From the NCBI RefSeq assembly GCF_036785885.1, contig NC_092323.1, positions 8,874,501-8,938,500 of the forward strand: 64,000 bases of DNA, written 5' to 3'. Origin of the DNA: Coffea arabica (taxonomy: Eukaryota > Streptophyta > Magnoliopsida > Gentianales > Rubiaceae). The notes beneath the pieces were generated by a model. That model worked only from the letters and a program-made list of their open reading frames with translations. It was not told where the DNA came from and did not search any database. Positions within the stretch are counted from its first letter, which is position 1; each line of letters begins with the position of its first letter. Of the stretch, positions 35,958-48,633 are shown piece after piece. Made by a program: the position numbers and the translations under genes.

Positions 35958-38900
35958 ATGAGGAAGCGCGACCTAGCCATTCTCATGCTCTCTGCTTTCG
36001 CTATTTTCTTTTCTCTTCAGGTAATTTTTTATTTTAATTACTGAAATTTTCGCCCACTAGGATGAACTCCAATAGCACTCCTCTGATAAACCTCAGAGAC
36101 CTTAGGCTGCCAAATTCAATTCAGTTTTGCGAATGTTCATGCTGAACTTCCATTTAACTGAGTTGAGCTGAATAAGTTTCCTTATTTTGTGTAAATTTTG
36201 GTTCCGTAATGATAGCATGAAGGTGATTTTTCGTTCAAAGAAGCGTGGTATCATATATCCGATGAATACCCTATCAAATACGAGGCTGAGCGCCTGCCGC
36301 CGCCAATTGTCGCTGATCTCAACGGTGATGGGAAAAAAGAGGTTCTTGTCGCTACTCATGATGCCAAAATTCAGGTGTTGGTTTATTTGTTTTTGCCTTT
36401 TTTTTTCCCTTTTTTTATAGTTTCTATGTTGTAAATTTTTGACTAGTTAGGGATCAACATCCAGAGAAAAGTTGAGGGTTTTGGGTAGAGTGCTAGTGAA
36501 AGTTACCCTGTTGTAGTGAGCTTTTAAGTTTAAATGAAGTTGTTGACCAAGGAGCAGCTATGTAATGTAAACCGAGCTTCTAGTGCCATGGTTGATGAAC
36601 TCTAAAATTAGGGAATGAATTTGTTGTGGATACTGATGCCTGCCTGTGAAGTGGAACAAGAAGTATCGGAAAGCAAATTGGATTTTGCCAGTATCGTAGC
36701 TCTGATTCACACTGTCTGGTTCGTTGTGGGCTTGTGAAAGTGTGATGCATTGACCTCATGGTTTTTGTTAATTATATTCTTTGATTCCTAAAAAATAAAT
36801 ATTGCTTCATAAAGTTTGTGTTAGTATGTGTTCCACGCTTGTCAACTACATGATGTTAGTTTTTCGCTATGTAAGTGACGTATCTTTTGCTTTTGACGTG
36901 TAATTTTGAATCCTAGTGCCTGTGTTCCTTCTGCTTGCTGTTCATGATATCTGTTTCTCTTATTAGGTTTTGGAACCTCATGCAAGGCGAGTGGATGAAG
37001 GATTCAGTGAAGCACGTGTTCTTGCAGAAGTGTCCCTCTTGCCTGACAGGATTCGGATTGCATCTGGTAGACGTGCTGTGGCAATGGCCACTGGTGTCAT
37101 AGATCGGAACTACAAGCGCAAAGAACCTCAAAAACAAGTGCTTGTGGTTGTTACATCAGGTTGGTCTGTAATGTGTTTTGATCACAACCTCACGAAGCTA
37201 TGGGACGTGAACTTGCAGGTACATGAAATGGGAGTTCTGTCACATTGGTTTTACCATGGGCACTTAGCTATAATATCATAAGTTGATAGTTGGCACTTGT
37301 GCTTCTGCTGTTGAGTTCTAATTTATTCTTCTCTTTTGTATGTTTATAGGAGGATTTTCCACATAATGCTCATCATAGAGAGATAGCTATCTCTGTTAGC
37401 AACTATACTTTAAAGCACGGAGATTCAGGCTTGGTAATTATCGGTGGGAGAATGGAAATGCAGCCTCATGTATGTGATTGATATTTCCAAGTCTTCCAAC
37501 GTTGTGCTTTTTGTTTAGTTAGCTCATGTTACATACTTTTTTTTTTGGGAATAAAATTGTGCTACATTTCAACTTTCAAGTCTTTATAAGAGATATGGCA
37601 TTGTGATGAATTATTGTTGTTTATTGCAGTTGCATATGGATCTGTTTGAGGAAATTGAATTGGCAGAGAAAAATGCAGAGCAGCATAGGAGAAGTGCCAG
37701 TGAGAAGGAAGTATGGATGGATGTTCTTTATTCAAATGTGTTCTTGTTACTTTTACTGCTATTTAGTTCTTTAAACTTCAGAATTGTCAAGCTGGTCAAT
37801 TTTGTGGTTTAAGGTTACTCTTTCTTGATGACTCATTTACTGATAAATAGAATCCATCAGCCTCCTTTTCTTGCAATGTCTTTTTTATTCTCTAAAGCAT
37901 TTTCCGCCATGTCTGTCTGCAGTTTGACTAACAGGGTATTGTAATATTATCTGTTCAATGGACATTTTTCTGGTATTTTTAGCTTGAGACCAAAAAAAAA
38001 AAAGAAAAAAGTTCTTGATAGTGCACTTTATTTAGTCTTGTAGTGTAGACAATACTTGATAATTTTTTGTTTATATTTTTATGTTTCAAATGAAGTTAAA
38101 TGCTTAAGATTATTTACTGTTAAATGCTCAAGATGTATTTAAGTGGTTATCTTTATTTGAATACTGTAATTTTCCTCATAACTCCTTGTACCCATCTTTG
38201 CCTTGAGATGATATACTGGGAACTGTTATATTTTAGGTAGTTTTTTTGATAACTGCCTTTGCCTTCATCTTCTAATTCTTTAATTGGCTTCTTTTTAAGC
38301 ATCACTTTTTTGAAGGCCTTGCATGGATTTTATATCTTAGAACTAATTATTGGTTTCTTTTTTGCTAAACTAGAGCTTTCTACTGGTCTTTGTCATAGTT
38401 CTTGAGATTGTGTTTGTAAATTGGTTGAGTGATAAGTCAGGTACTGCACTTTATTTTTTGTTGTACAGTCATTCTTTTTATGTTTTTTACACCTAGGCTT
38501 CTGACAATTCTGGGATGGTGGATTTACGCCATTTTGCATTTTATGCATTTGCTGGTCGATCTGGCCAACTCCGTTGGAGCAGAAAGAAAGAGGTTTGTCC
38601 ATTTCCAAACTTTGATTAGTCTGACAGTTCACGTGTCTTATGCCATCTTTTTTGCAAGGGAGATATTTCATGCTATTTCAATAAAGGATGAAGAAAAACT
38701 CAAAATTTTTGTAGGTTATCCTTCAAAAGCTACCTCTCTGATGCAATCAGGGCCTGCATAGTTCTAAGTTTTTCTTTAGCAAAAATCTTGAATGTCAAGA
38801 TATTGTTGTCTTTAACTATTTCTTCGTGTCAAAATACTTGGTGATACCTCTGCTACGCCGAGATTTCTTTCTTGCTTATGAATGAACAAAGTTGGGAAGA

Positions 38901-41900
38901 ATTTCTTTTTTATGGACGTACACATTTCATATTGGCTTATTGGATCAATGGTGCTTTTACTGGCATTTCCACTCTGGAACTGAAATTGCAAAATAAGTTT
39001 ATTTATTATTTTTAAGCTCAAACTTGAAATACATGATTCGTGTGGTGGATTTTCTTTTTGCTCATTTCGTGTTCAAAATGTAGGATATTGAAAGTCATCC
39101 TCCAGATGCATCGCAGTTAATACCCCAGCACAATTATAAGCTTGATGCTCATGCTTTAAACAGCCGCCATCCAGGAGAGGTATGCAGCAGTAGAATTAAC
39201 TTCAGTTTACAGTTCAAAAGGCAGTAGTCAACTTTTCCAATTTGAAGTAATGGACTCTAGGTATTCATGAATTGAACTTTAATTGCTAAAGAAAACCATA
39301 AAGTGAAGGTCATTTAAGCTTTGGGTATAAACATCTTAGGACTGGATTTTGTACTTGGGTGTGGATGTTCTCAGGTCCAGCTACGAGAATAATGGGGAAC
39401 TTATTGGGAAAATAGTAGGGAGAAGAACATATGAATTGTTGAAGAAGAAACCTAAAAAAAATTGTTTCATGCGTTGGAGTACGTATTAATGTTTAGTTTA
39501 TTGTAGCATGTTAAAATTATAAATTCAGTCAGGTTATTAATTTCAGCGGAGAAATTAAACCCCGCATATTTATGTATCATTCATCCCCTCACCCCCCTTT
39601 TTCCCCTTATGAAGTGTTCATTTGTGCATCAGTGTCCCATGTGTTGCTTAAGTTCTAGTCTTCTGTCGACCGTGCGACTATACAACCATGCGACTCTTGT
39701 ATAGGTTACCATTATATTTCACATTTGTTACTTATTCCACGGTAGAGTTATAATTGTTGATGAAACTGTGTTTGATATCAAGAGTCTCTTATCTTGAGTG
39801 AGCTTACTTAAATGCGTTGAACCAAAGTTTGAATGCAGGGACTTCAGAGAATCTATCCTTGGTGTTATGCCGCATCATTGGGTAAATCTGATGTCTTCTT
39901 CTGAATCTTCCTTCTGCTATTCATCTTTAAATAGTCATAACATTACTAATGTGGAATATTTTCCCAATCAGGATCAGCGGGAGGATACTTTATTTGAGCT
40001 GGCACATTTTAGGCGTCACAAGAGGAAAACTGTGAAGAAAACGCCTGGAAAGAACATGAACTATCCTTTTCACAAACCAGAGGAAAATCATCCTCCAGGA
40101 AAGGATACATCAAAGAAGATTTCTAATGCAATAGGGAAGGCAGTAAACTATGCTAAATCTGCAAAATCCAAGAAGGTTACTTTCATATTCCTCAGTGGCT
40201 AAAGTTTTATATAATTTTTATTAATATTATTGTTATTATCAGTATCATATGGACCTCCCCCCCCCAATAAAAAAATTTTAAAAATTTTACTTTTGAAATT
40301 TAAAGTTTTGCCCCTGCAAAAACTTGAAAATGTTTTATGTTATGTGCATAAATTTTGATATGTTAAAATTTGCCTCCTAAACAGAAATGTTCTGGTTCTG
40401 TCCTAGATTACCATTATTATTATTTCGTCTTAAGAATAAGATATTTGGTGTCACCTTTTAGTTCTTTCATACATATTAATTGACTTTCAGCTAGATGTAA
40501 GATGTATATTGTTGTCTCTATAGATTCCATTTGTTTTTTCTTGAAATCTTCAGTATTTTGTATCCTAGACTGGACAACTGTGCAACTTGAATCCTGTGGC
40601 ATCGGTTTCTATAAAAATTTGTTGTTTTGATACAAGGTGGCAATATGGCCCTATAATTCATGTAACTCACAGGTGAAATGCAAATGGTCTTTAACCAGGA
40701 ATTTCAAGTATGCTTTTATCACTTTTTTGAAGCCAGCACTGTCATAGCAATTTTTTGAACTCAGTTTGTCTATTAGAGCAAATAAATTCTTGAAATGTTA
40801 ACCGTAATAATCTTCCTTTAATCATTTTCATTCATACACTGGAGTACTTCCCTAAAGCCTTCTGCACTTTGGTAATGCAGCCTTTGCCTTATATACCGAC
40901 CATAACAAACTATACTCAACTCTGGTGGGTTCCTAATGTTGTTGTTGCTCATCAAAAAGAAGGAATTGAAGCTGTTCATTTGGCATCAGGGCGCACCATA
41001 TGTAAGGTAAAGATAAGTAATAATTTGCATATAAATGCACCGCTCTCCTTGAAATCCAAGGTCTCTGCTAGAGTCTCTACATGCTTATTTTCACTGAATA
41101 TTCAAAGACAATCGCTATAGATTGCTAGGCCATTTTATATTTCACAGAAATCACTAATTATCCTATGACTGTTTGGCTTATTGAAAAACGAGTAATAGTA
41201 ACAATTGATCCCATTTGTAGACCTGTGACTATCAAAAATTCTTGCCTTCCCAATAGCATTTTTTAGAAGGAATGAGTTTACGGAAAAGCATTTGGAAGAT
41301 AACCAGAATTATTATCAAAGCGTGCTGGTTTTATGGGACTCTCGTCTTGTTTTAGTTGGGGATTTGACACCGGGTATTTACCTAGATGATTGATATTTAT
41401 GCAAAGAGATTGAAAGGTGAAACGCCAGTTGACTGGTTAAAAAGGTATTACTTTGAAATCTACAACATCATTCTGCATTGCTGAGTTCTATATCTGTGTT
41501 GGCGGGCCATGACTGTCGGATATAATCTATTTTAATCATCTTCCTGATGATTGCAAATTCTCATCTTAACAGACTTAGATATATGAAGACGTGCATGTGC
41601 ATTTTCCATGTCATTATTAATGTGATCTATTTTGATCCTGCAGTATATACTGTTCAGTTGGACTAACAAATTTATTGTATGATGTGAATATTGGTTTCCT
41701 TAGCTTCATCTTCAAGAAGGTGGCCTCCATGGCGATATTAATGGTGATGGAGTCCTAGATCATGTCCAGGTGAAATATTTTCTTTTATCTATTTCAGAAA
41801 TTTCATTACCAAGCAAATAAATTGCAATAATTGTGTCAGTTTTCAGTTGAAATTCTTTTGGTAGGATTATTGCTAATTTGCCTACTCCAAGTCTCCAAGA

Positions 41901-42183
41901 TTGTCATCAAGTTACTCTTCTGGCTGAATTGCTAAAAGAAATTTCCAATTGTACGCATCTAGCCTGGGAACATCTTTTAGTGGGACTCATTAAATTTCTT
42001 GAAGTTGGACAATTTTCACATATCTCAATTTTTGGCTGTAGTTGATTTGAAGGACATGCAGAGTTTTAATTGTCCACATTTAAATGTATGTGCAGCCTCT
42101 TGCTGCATCAGGTAGCAATGCAACTTTCCTTACTTTTCAGATGGATTGAGTGAGATTAGATGATGATGATGATGATGATAGCA

Positions 42184-42229
<46 letters not shown>

Positions 42230-43690
42230 CATAAATAAGACTAGAGCAACGCTTCCAATTGCTCCTTCAGGGCCTGGGGGTGGCAAGGTAAGACTTTGCG
42301 GGGTTGAATGTTGATGTGGGAGGAGCTTAGATGTTTATTCTCTCCTCAATTGTTGCTTAAGTCTGAATGGCACTATTACTGTTTGACATCAGCAGTTTGT
42401 CCAATGATTATGATGTTTCTCTTTTCTTTTTTTTTTATGGGGTCCTTGCCAGCCTAGTAAATGATGGCTTTTTGTTTTGGGGATTGCACAATCTTTTTAT
42501 GTATTCCCCCAGAAGAATGGGGGGTGGAATAGATGGGCTCTACTTAAGTAAGCTATTAAATCCAGTTTTACCTATAAAGTTGTTGTGAGGTAGTAACATA
42601 AATGTCTTGCTTGTAGGTTGTGGGTGCAAATGGTGCTGAACAGACTGTTGTTAGTGGATCTATGGAAGTACTGCGTCCCTGCTGGGCTGTGGCAACTTCT
42701 GGTGTTCCAGTGCGAGAACAACTTTTTAATGCTTCTATATGTCATCATTCTCCCCTTAACCTTTTCCAACATGGGGAATTTTCCAGAGGCTTTGGGCGGA
42801 TGCTTGATGTAAGCTCGTTAGAGGTGGCCACACCTATTCTCATCCCAACAAATGATGGTCATCGGCATCGTAAAGGAAGTCATGGTGATGTTGTTTTCTT
42901 AACAAATAGAGGAGAGGTACACTGTTAAACTAGAAGCATATACAACTTTTAATCTGTAGATTTAGTCACGATTATGTCCTCTAAATTTCAGTCTTAGGCC
43001 ATGGAGATACTGGAATAGTATCTTCTTGCAAATCAACAGGCATGTCAGCTGTAGTTGCTTGCTTACTAAGGGCTTCGAAATTATTAATTGTTATAACCAC
43101 CTCCTTTCCCACTTTTAGTTTGATGCTTCGTATTTCACCTGAATATGTACCGTTTTGCTTTGAAAAAAGGTGAATAACCAAACAATGAGGAATTATGTGC
43201 ATTTTGTTTTTAGGTGACATCATATTCTCCTGGGTTGCTCGGCCACGATGCTTCCTGGAATTGGCAAATCTTGACAGGTGCCACATGGTCCAATCCTCCA
43301 TCTCCATCAGGGTTGACAGAGTCTGGTCAGGTGATCCCTACCTTAAAAGCATTTCGCTTGCGTCCTCATGATGGTAGAGATTTGATCCTGGCCGCGGGAG
43401 ATCAAGAAGCTGTAGTGTTGTCTCCTGGAGGAAGTACATTAACAACAGTTGAGCTTCCTGCAGCTCCAACGCATGCCTTGGTCACTGTGGACTTTTCAAA
43501 TGATGGACTGACCGACCTTATTCTTGTGACTTCCAATGGGGTGTACGGCTTCGTTCAGACTAGGCAACCGGGTGCCCTCTTCTTTAGCACATTGGTGGGC
43601 TGCCTTATAGTAGTCATGGGAGTCCTCTTTGTCTCGCAACACCTAAATTCCGTCAAAGGGAAACCTCGACCCTCATCAGGTCACCTATGA
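35958..43690 (+). CDS. NERD1: FG-GAP repeat membrane protein (NERD1-like)
   Basis: Orthologue-like to Arabidopsis NERD1 (At3g51050), a plant-specific single-pass secretory-pathway protein that interacts genetically with the exocyst and affects root growth and cell-wall deposition. I assemble 13 exons, 697 aa: 35958-36020, 36216-36374, 36967-37218, 37350-37469, 37630-37710, 38497-38592, 39084-39179, 39828-39881, 39972-40175, 40881-41006, 41704-41769, 42617-42916, 43214-43690. The N-terminus MRKRDLAILMLSAFAIFFSL is a signal peptide or signal anchor. Calcium-loop-like FG-GAP motifs are DLNGDG (55-60), DINGDG (428-433) and DFSNDG (about 632-637). A transmembrane helix lies at about 660-681 and is followed by a short basic tail. 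Arabidopsis NERD1 is about 698 aa. The exon 8 acceptor (ACCAAAG/TTTGAA) is poor in pyrimidines, with a competing AG 11 bases downstream that would shift the frame. Confidence 0.93.
42157..42229 (+). repeat. compound microsatellite (GAT)n-(AT)n-(GA)n in NERD1-like intron 11
   Basis: A GAT run (about 42159-42179), an AT run (42183-42210) and a GA run (42211-42229) are nearly contiguous. The site is intronic and likely hypervariable. Confidence 0.92.
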
Positions 43691-46600
43691 AACAGTGCCA
43701 GTTCTGTGGTGGTATCTGAGCAATGCAGTGCAGATTGACTGTTTCTTTTTATGAGATTGGACCACTATAAATTAACCGGGATCAACTACTTAGAGAACAG
43801 CCAAATGCAGTCAGCTTTTGGGATACCTGTGCATATCGTCCGGAATCTTGATGACTTGCTTAAAATCTTTTTCCTTTTTCGTTTGCATTGGCGTTGTTCT
43901 CCTGTAATAGTTCTATGGAGTATATTATAGAAGATCTTTACATGTAACCTTTTAACAATTTTGGAACTGGTTTACAGAATTGCATTCTTCCCTTGATCTT
44001 TCTGTTCTTGCTCCAATCTTTTGAGGAAAGTCGTCTTTTCAAGCACTAGTTTAAGGTGTGCATTCAGACCCAACTGTCGAAGAAATATAACGGCTGCTAA
44101 CACGGGTTGCAACGGTCTTACGGTTACTGCAGGAAGGCGGCAGTTATATGCCGTCTCTCTCATCTCAGCTAATCAGTCACCTCCGAAGGTCGAAGCCGCA
44201 AAATCCATCCTAGTTTTGACTGCCGTATTAGCTGAAAATCAATGCGTTCATAGTCTCTGCTTAAAGCGGCAAAACTAATTGCGATCAATAAAAGCTCAAG
44301 AAGCAAGTGTAAAATCTCGTGATGTTTTCCGCCAAGTGATCCCCTACAGGTCCAGAAGTAGGGTACCGATGGTGACCTATGATAGGGAGTAATTGAGAAT
44401 AACAACTCGGAGCTTGGAAGGACTAAAGTACTGCCGGATCTGGATCTGTATTTAAGCCCGCTCGAGTATTGCTCCCAGAATGAGAGACCAGAAAAGAAAC
44501 CCCAGATTTTGCTTCTAAACCAGGTCATTTATTGCTCTGCTCGTACGCATGATGTGCAGGCTGCTATCGCCCATCAACTGTTCATCTACTACTGCTGTCT
44601 GCAAAAGGAAGACTGAACATTCTGACTTTATTTATTCCCGCCCCCTTCTCTCTCTCAGAAACCAGAGAATTTAGAATGAGATATTGGGAAGACTTTCATT
44701 AGCATTAATTTTCCCTTTGTGTTTCATATTCTCACAGTCGTTCGGTCCTCTGGCATGGCATCTCGTTCTTGTAGGGTGTCAAAATGCTCATTCCAAAACG
44801 AAAAATCAACTAGCAAGAGGGAAGATAATATAGCATCAAGTGTTACGTTACAATGAATTAAGTTCCTAGTGCATTCTAAAGAGGCCGGCTCTAGAATTGT
44901 TTCTCTAAATCTTCAGCAAAAGTTCAGCTGTCATCTTTGTTCCTGCATTATTCTAAGTTTCATCAAAAATTTAGCAGACACCACCCGATTTGCAAAATAC
45001 AATCATATAGTGGAACAAACTCTATAAGCGACGAAATTGGATTATTCTATCATGAAATCTAAACAGACACCACCTGATTTACGAATCATGATAACAATAA
45101 AAATAGGGGTGCATATCCAATGTGGTTGCTTTTTTTTTTTTTTTTTTTTTCAAAAGTTATGAGGTGGGGTGAGTTTTTGTAATTGCATTCCACGGGGTGG
45201 AAGTCATAGCTACATGTTACCCTCTCGTATGATTATAATGAACTTGCTTCCAGTCTAAATTGGTACAGCAGTTACGTAGAATTGTTCGTTTAGTCCAGTG
45301 GTTTGAGAAGTTGATTGGAACCTAGATAATACCATAATATATATATATATCTATATCGATATCATATTATCAAGCTTTAATTTCTTTGCAGGTTGATAAC
45401 ATATAATATACTTCAGCAACAGATTGCACTTTTTATTAAATCGATTTAATTCCATCAAATAAATTCGTTACCCTTTTGTCGAAGCTATATACATGGCCTT
45501 TACTTTTTTTTTTTTAATTTTCTTTTCTTCCATTCCGTCGCTTCAAATTTCCTTCAGCATTATTGATTTGATTTGTTTGAGACCATTGCAATCATTTTGT
45601 CATGTGGAAATTATTGAAGATATGGATCAAAAAAAAAATTTCCCCATACAAAATTGCAGAAAAATTTATATATCTTTTGCTACAGAACAAAGCCTAAAGG
45701 GCAAAACTGCTACTGTTTCAACCAATTGGTGAGCCTCGGTTCATTCATTTCGTTTTCTTCGATGGCAGAAAAATCTGAGCACAAGAGACAAAGAAAGCTG
45801 ATATCTTCAGAATAGAAATGGGAAGAGATTCATGAACTCAAAAACTTGGCAACGTTCCAGGATTAGACTCACCTGAACCCGCAGTTTATACTATTTACAT
45901 ATATTTCCTGTATAAGCCACTAATTTGTTTAGAGATTCCAACGACAGAAGGTCAGAAACAGTGGCATATTTCTGTCATATTCTTCTTGTAGCTGCTCGTT
46001 AAGATCTTCCATTATTTGTATTTGTAGAAGCCATTTCTCGTTGAAATTGTATAACACAACAAAAATCACATGCTCATGATTCTTGGTTGGTTGCAGAACA
46101 TAATACCCCTGGTCAAATTGACGCAGTAATGTAATGTAATGGCATCGCCCCCACACATGCGGAAAGTCAAAATGCAGCAGGGAGAATATACAGTATACAC
46201 TAGCTGATCAGCATGGTTCAAATTAGGATACTCAGAATAAACTAACTCCACTTTGTATTTCTAAGCTTGTATTACTTTCTCACTTTGTATCCTAAACTTA
46301 AATTCAAATACTTTGCAATCCAACATCTTAGATTTGTTCTATTTAAGTCTAATCAATAATAGTAGTGTTAGCAAAACTAAAGAAATAGGGTCCGTACAAA
46401 TTGATGATAATATGCTAAAAGCAGTCCGAAAAAAAAAAGAAGCAAAGAGATCGTAACCGGAACAAAATAACATATTATCATTAATTTTCACGATCTTTTA
46501 TTTAGTTGATTGTGCTAACAATATTATTAATTGGACTTAAGTGAGACAAATATGATCGATTACAATGCAAAATAAAAATGTGGTACATGTTTGAGGGTGC

Positions 46601-48195
46601 AAAGTAGAGTTCGGTCCTCAAAAAATTGCAACGGTGGAATTTGGAAAGGAAAAAAAGAAAAGATGAATGTCCGAATCCACAGATGAATTTCCACGAAATT
46701 AAACCTCCTTTCCTTTAGCGGTTCCTCCATCAAGGGGTATGCCTGAGTGTTCAATTTTTACAAGTGTATATCGAGTATAAGACTCCATCATCTACTGTTA
46801 TAATGTGGTCATTTTTTGCATCTGCACTTTCAAATATTTTTACGTGACCTTAAGAATGGTTATACGACAAATATGTGATTTTTTTTTTTTGTTTTTTTGG
46901 TGGGATATGGAAAATGTACCCGATATGTTAAGCGTAACATAATTTGATTAAGGTAATTAAATTTGCAGTCTTCAAGAAAATTAAATAACAATTCTTGGCA
47001 TAACTACATAGGCCTAGAATTAGATTCTTATTGCTCATTCACAAAGACGAAGACGTAGTGAACAAAGAAATCAAGCCATGTTATGGAAAACATCGAAAAA
47101 AAAATACGTGCTTCAATTCTACGTGTTGTCAGAAAAGTTTGTGGTTATCAACCTTGGTACTACTAGAAAATTTTCCCCCTTAATATTAGATGTGATCCAA
47201 AGTTGATGTTCCTAAAAGCCATGAATTGAAAATAAAAATAAAAAAAAAAAACTAATTAGAGCTTAGTGATAAATATCGTGAATATTATTAGTGATCAACC
47301 AACGGCTTATGACTCCAAGAACCATCCATTTTAGGTGCAGGTTATATGCATGTATACAAACATAAATGGTTAATGAGCTTAATCTTGTAGTAGTATTTCA
47401 TTAGCATTTGAGGGTCATGTGACTGACTGAGTCTGCGATTCCCTCAGTCGAGTCCCCCACTCTTGTGGATCCTTGTACGGATGCCCGACTACCAGACCAA
47501 CATCTGCAACTTCTACAACTGGTGATCCACATTTTTTAGCCATGTCCCAATAGATCCCATTCGCAATTTTCTATGGAACTGTACTATTTACACCTTTAAA
47601 GATACACACAGATCGATCCATACTACTACTACTGCCATCTTGAAATGGATGCTTTGTCGATTAACCTGCGACTGTAGCCTGCAGTTTTCCAACCATGTTT
47701 CATTAACGGCAAATCCCAGAATAAGGCACAATTATTATATGGATTATCTATCTTCTTTCCCCTCCAGTTTTAAAGTATATTATCCTGATAGATTATACAA
47801 ATCATTACTTTAAAATGATCACGTGAATCAACCTTTTTTTTTTTTGTGGGGGGAGCTAGCTATCCAATAAAACGGGCTAAATATTTATGGATGTCAGCAG
47901 TCGGATCTCTATCTTTTTTTTTTTTCTTCTTCCCTTTAAAGTAAATACACCCTAGCCCTAGATATGCATAAACATATATTAATTTGAGGAAAGGTGTCCA
48001 TATGAATCTTTCCCTTTCCTTTAGGCCTTTACTGTCCCCCACTGAAGCTTCTAAACTTCTTCATGAGATATATACCATGGCTACCGAGCTAGGAGGCCAC
48101 AACCTACAACCTATATACACATGACCTCAACAAATTGTATCCAAGATTCAGAGAAGTAATATGATCATGGGATGTTATCAAACATACAACCAGTA
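43691..48195. other. intergenic region downstream of the NERD1-like gene
   Basis: The first 300 bp or so are probably 3' UTR. The rest has no recognisable gene. It holds a T run (45132-45150), a short repeat of CAGACACCACC(C/T)GATTT at about 44976 and 45065, and a weak hairpin GACTGAG...CTCAGTC near 47423-47450. The longest open frame (minus strand 44169-44528) has no domain and starts at a non-ATG codon or in repeat-like sequence. Confidence 0.5.
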
Positions 48196-48480
48196 TTAAG
48201 TATTAACAACATGCTTGCTGGCCACCTTCTTCACGGGAATCCTGCTAAGTTTTTTATTTTCTTGTTTTGGTTCTGAAAAGTCTTCTTTGAGCAAATTGAG
48301 CAACTCAGCCCGGCTGCTGCTGCTGCTGCAGGTCCTGTAGTTAAAACTCCCGCTGCCTGAATCTGAGTGACCTCCAAAACCAGATAAGGCCCTGCTTGTG
48401 CTCAGAGGGACCACTTGCTTCTTTATACATTTGTTTAGTGTGCAGTAGAGTCCTTCCTTCCTATATGGTTGGGGGGCACC
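48196..48480 (-). CDS. possible small orphan gene, last exon
   Basis: A minus-strand frame is open for 95 codons from 48480 to the stop at 48196 and contains no ATG. The preceding codon is TAG within TTTAG, which could be a splice acceptor. The readable peptide includes KCIKKQVVPLSTSRALSG, a Ser-rich stretch (TCSSSSSRAELLNLL) and a basic tail (IPVKKVASKHVVNT). Its composition is protein-like: well mixed, no low-complexity homopolymer apart from Ser5. Upstream on the same strand is TATATAAA at 48626-48633. I do not recognise a family. The first exon is unresolved; one candidate ATG pair (48609-48614) lies too close to the TATA box to be in its transcript. Confidence 0.38.
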   Translation of the reverse strand, partial: GAPQPYRKEGLYCTLNKCIKKQVVPLSTSRALSGFGGHSDSGSGSFNYRTCSSSSSRAELLNLLKEDFSEPKQENKKLSRIPVKKVASKHVVNT

Positions 48481-48625
48481 CTAAACTAAATTTGCTTCTT
48501 TCCACCTCTACTTCATCTTAATACACCCCCATACCAAAAACCCTAAAAGTTTTTCCGATTGCTAAAGCATTGGTGCTCGCTGTATTATGTCCTTATTTAC
48601 AGGTCAAACATCATGATTTCATCTC

Positions 48626-48633
48626 TTTATATA
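48626..48633 (-). promoter_or_regulatory. TATA box candidate for the small minus-strand gene
   Basis: TATATAAA in the context GGCTATATAAAGAG, read on the minus strand, is a good TATA box about 150 bp upstream of the open frame ending at 48196. Without a resolved first exon the link is tentative. Confidence 0.35.

Noticed and set aside
44169-44528. 119-codon minus-strand frame downstream of the NERD1-like gene
   Set aside because: No domain, no conserved motif and no splice partner; likely chance.
44970-45085. Repeated CAGACACCACC(C/T)GATTT words
   Set aside because: Only two short copies about 90 bp apart with dissimilar intervening DNA; too little to call an element.
45290-45330. tRNA-like A-box/B-box pair
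   Set aside because: The two words are too close together for a tRNA-derived promoter, and no duplication was found.
47420-47452. Short hairpin GACTGAG...CTCAGTC as a microRNA precursor
   Set aside because: The stem is only seven base pairs, far too short for a plant miRNA foldback, and no known mature miRNA was recognised.
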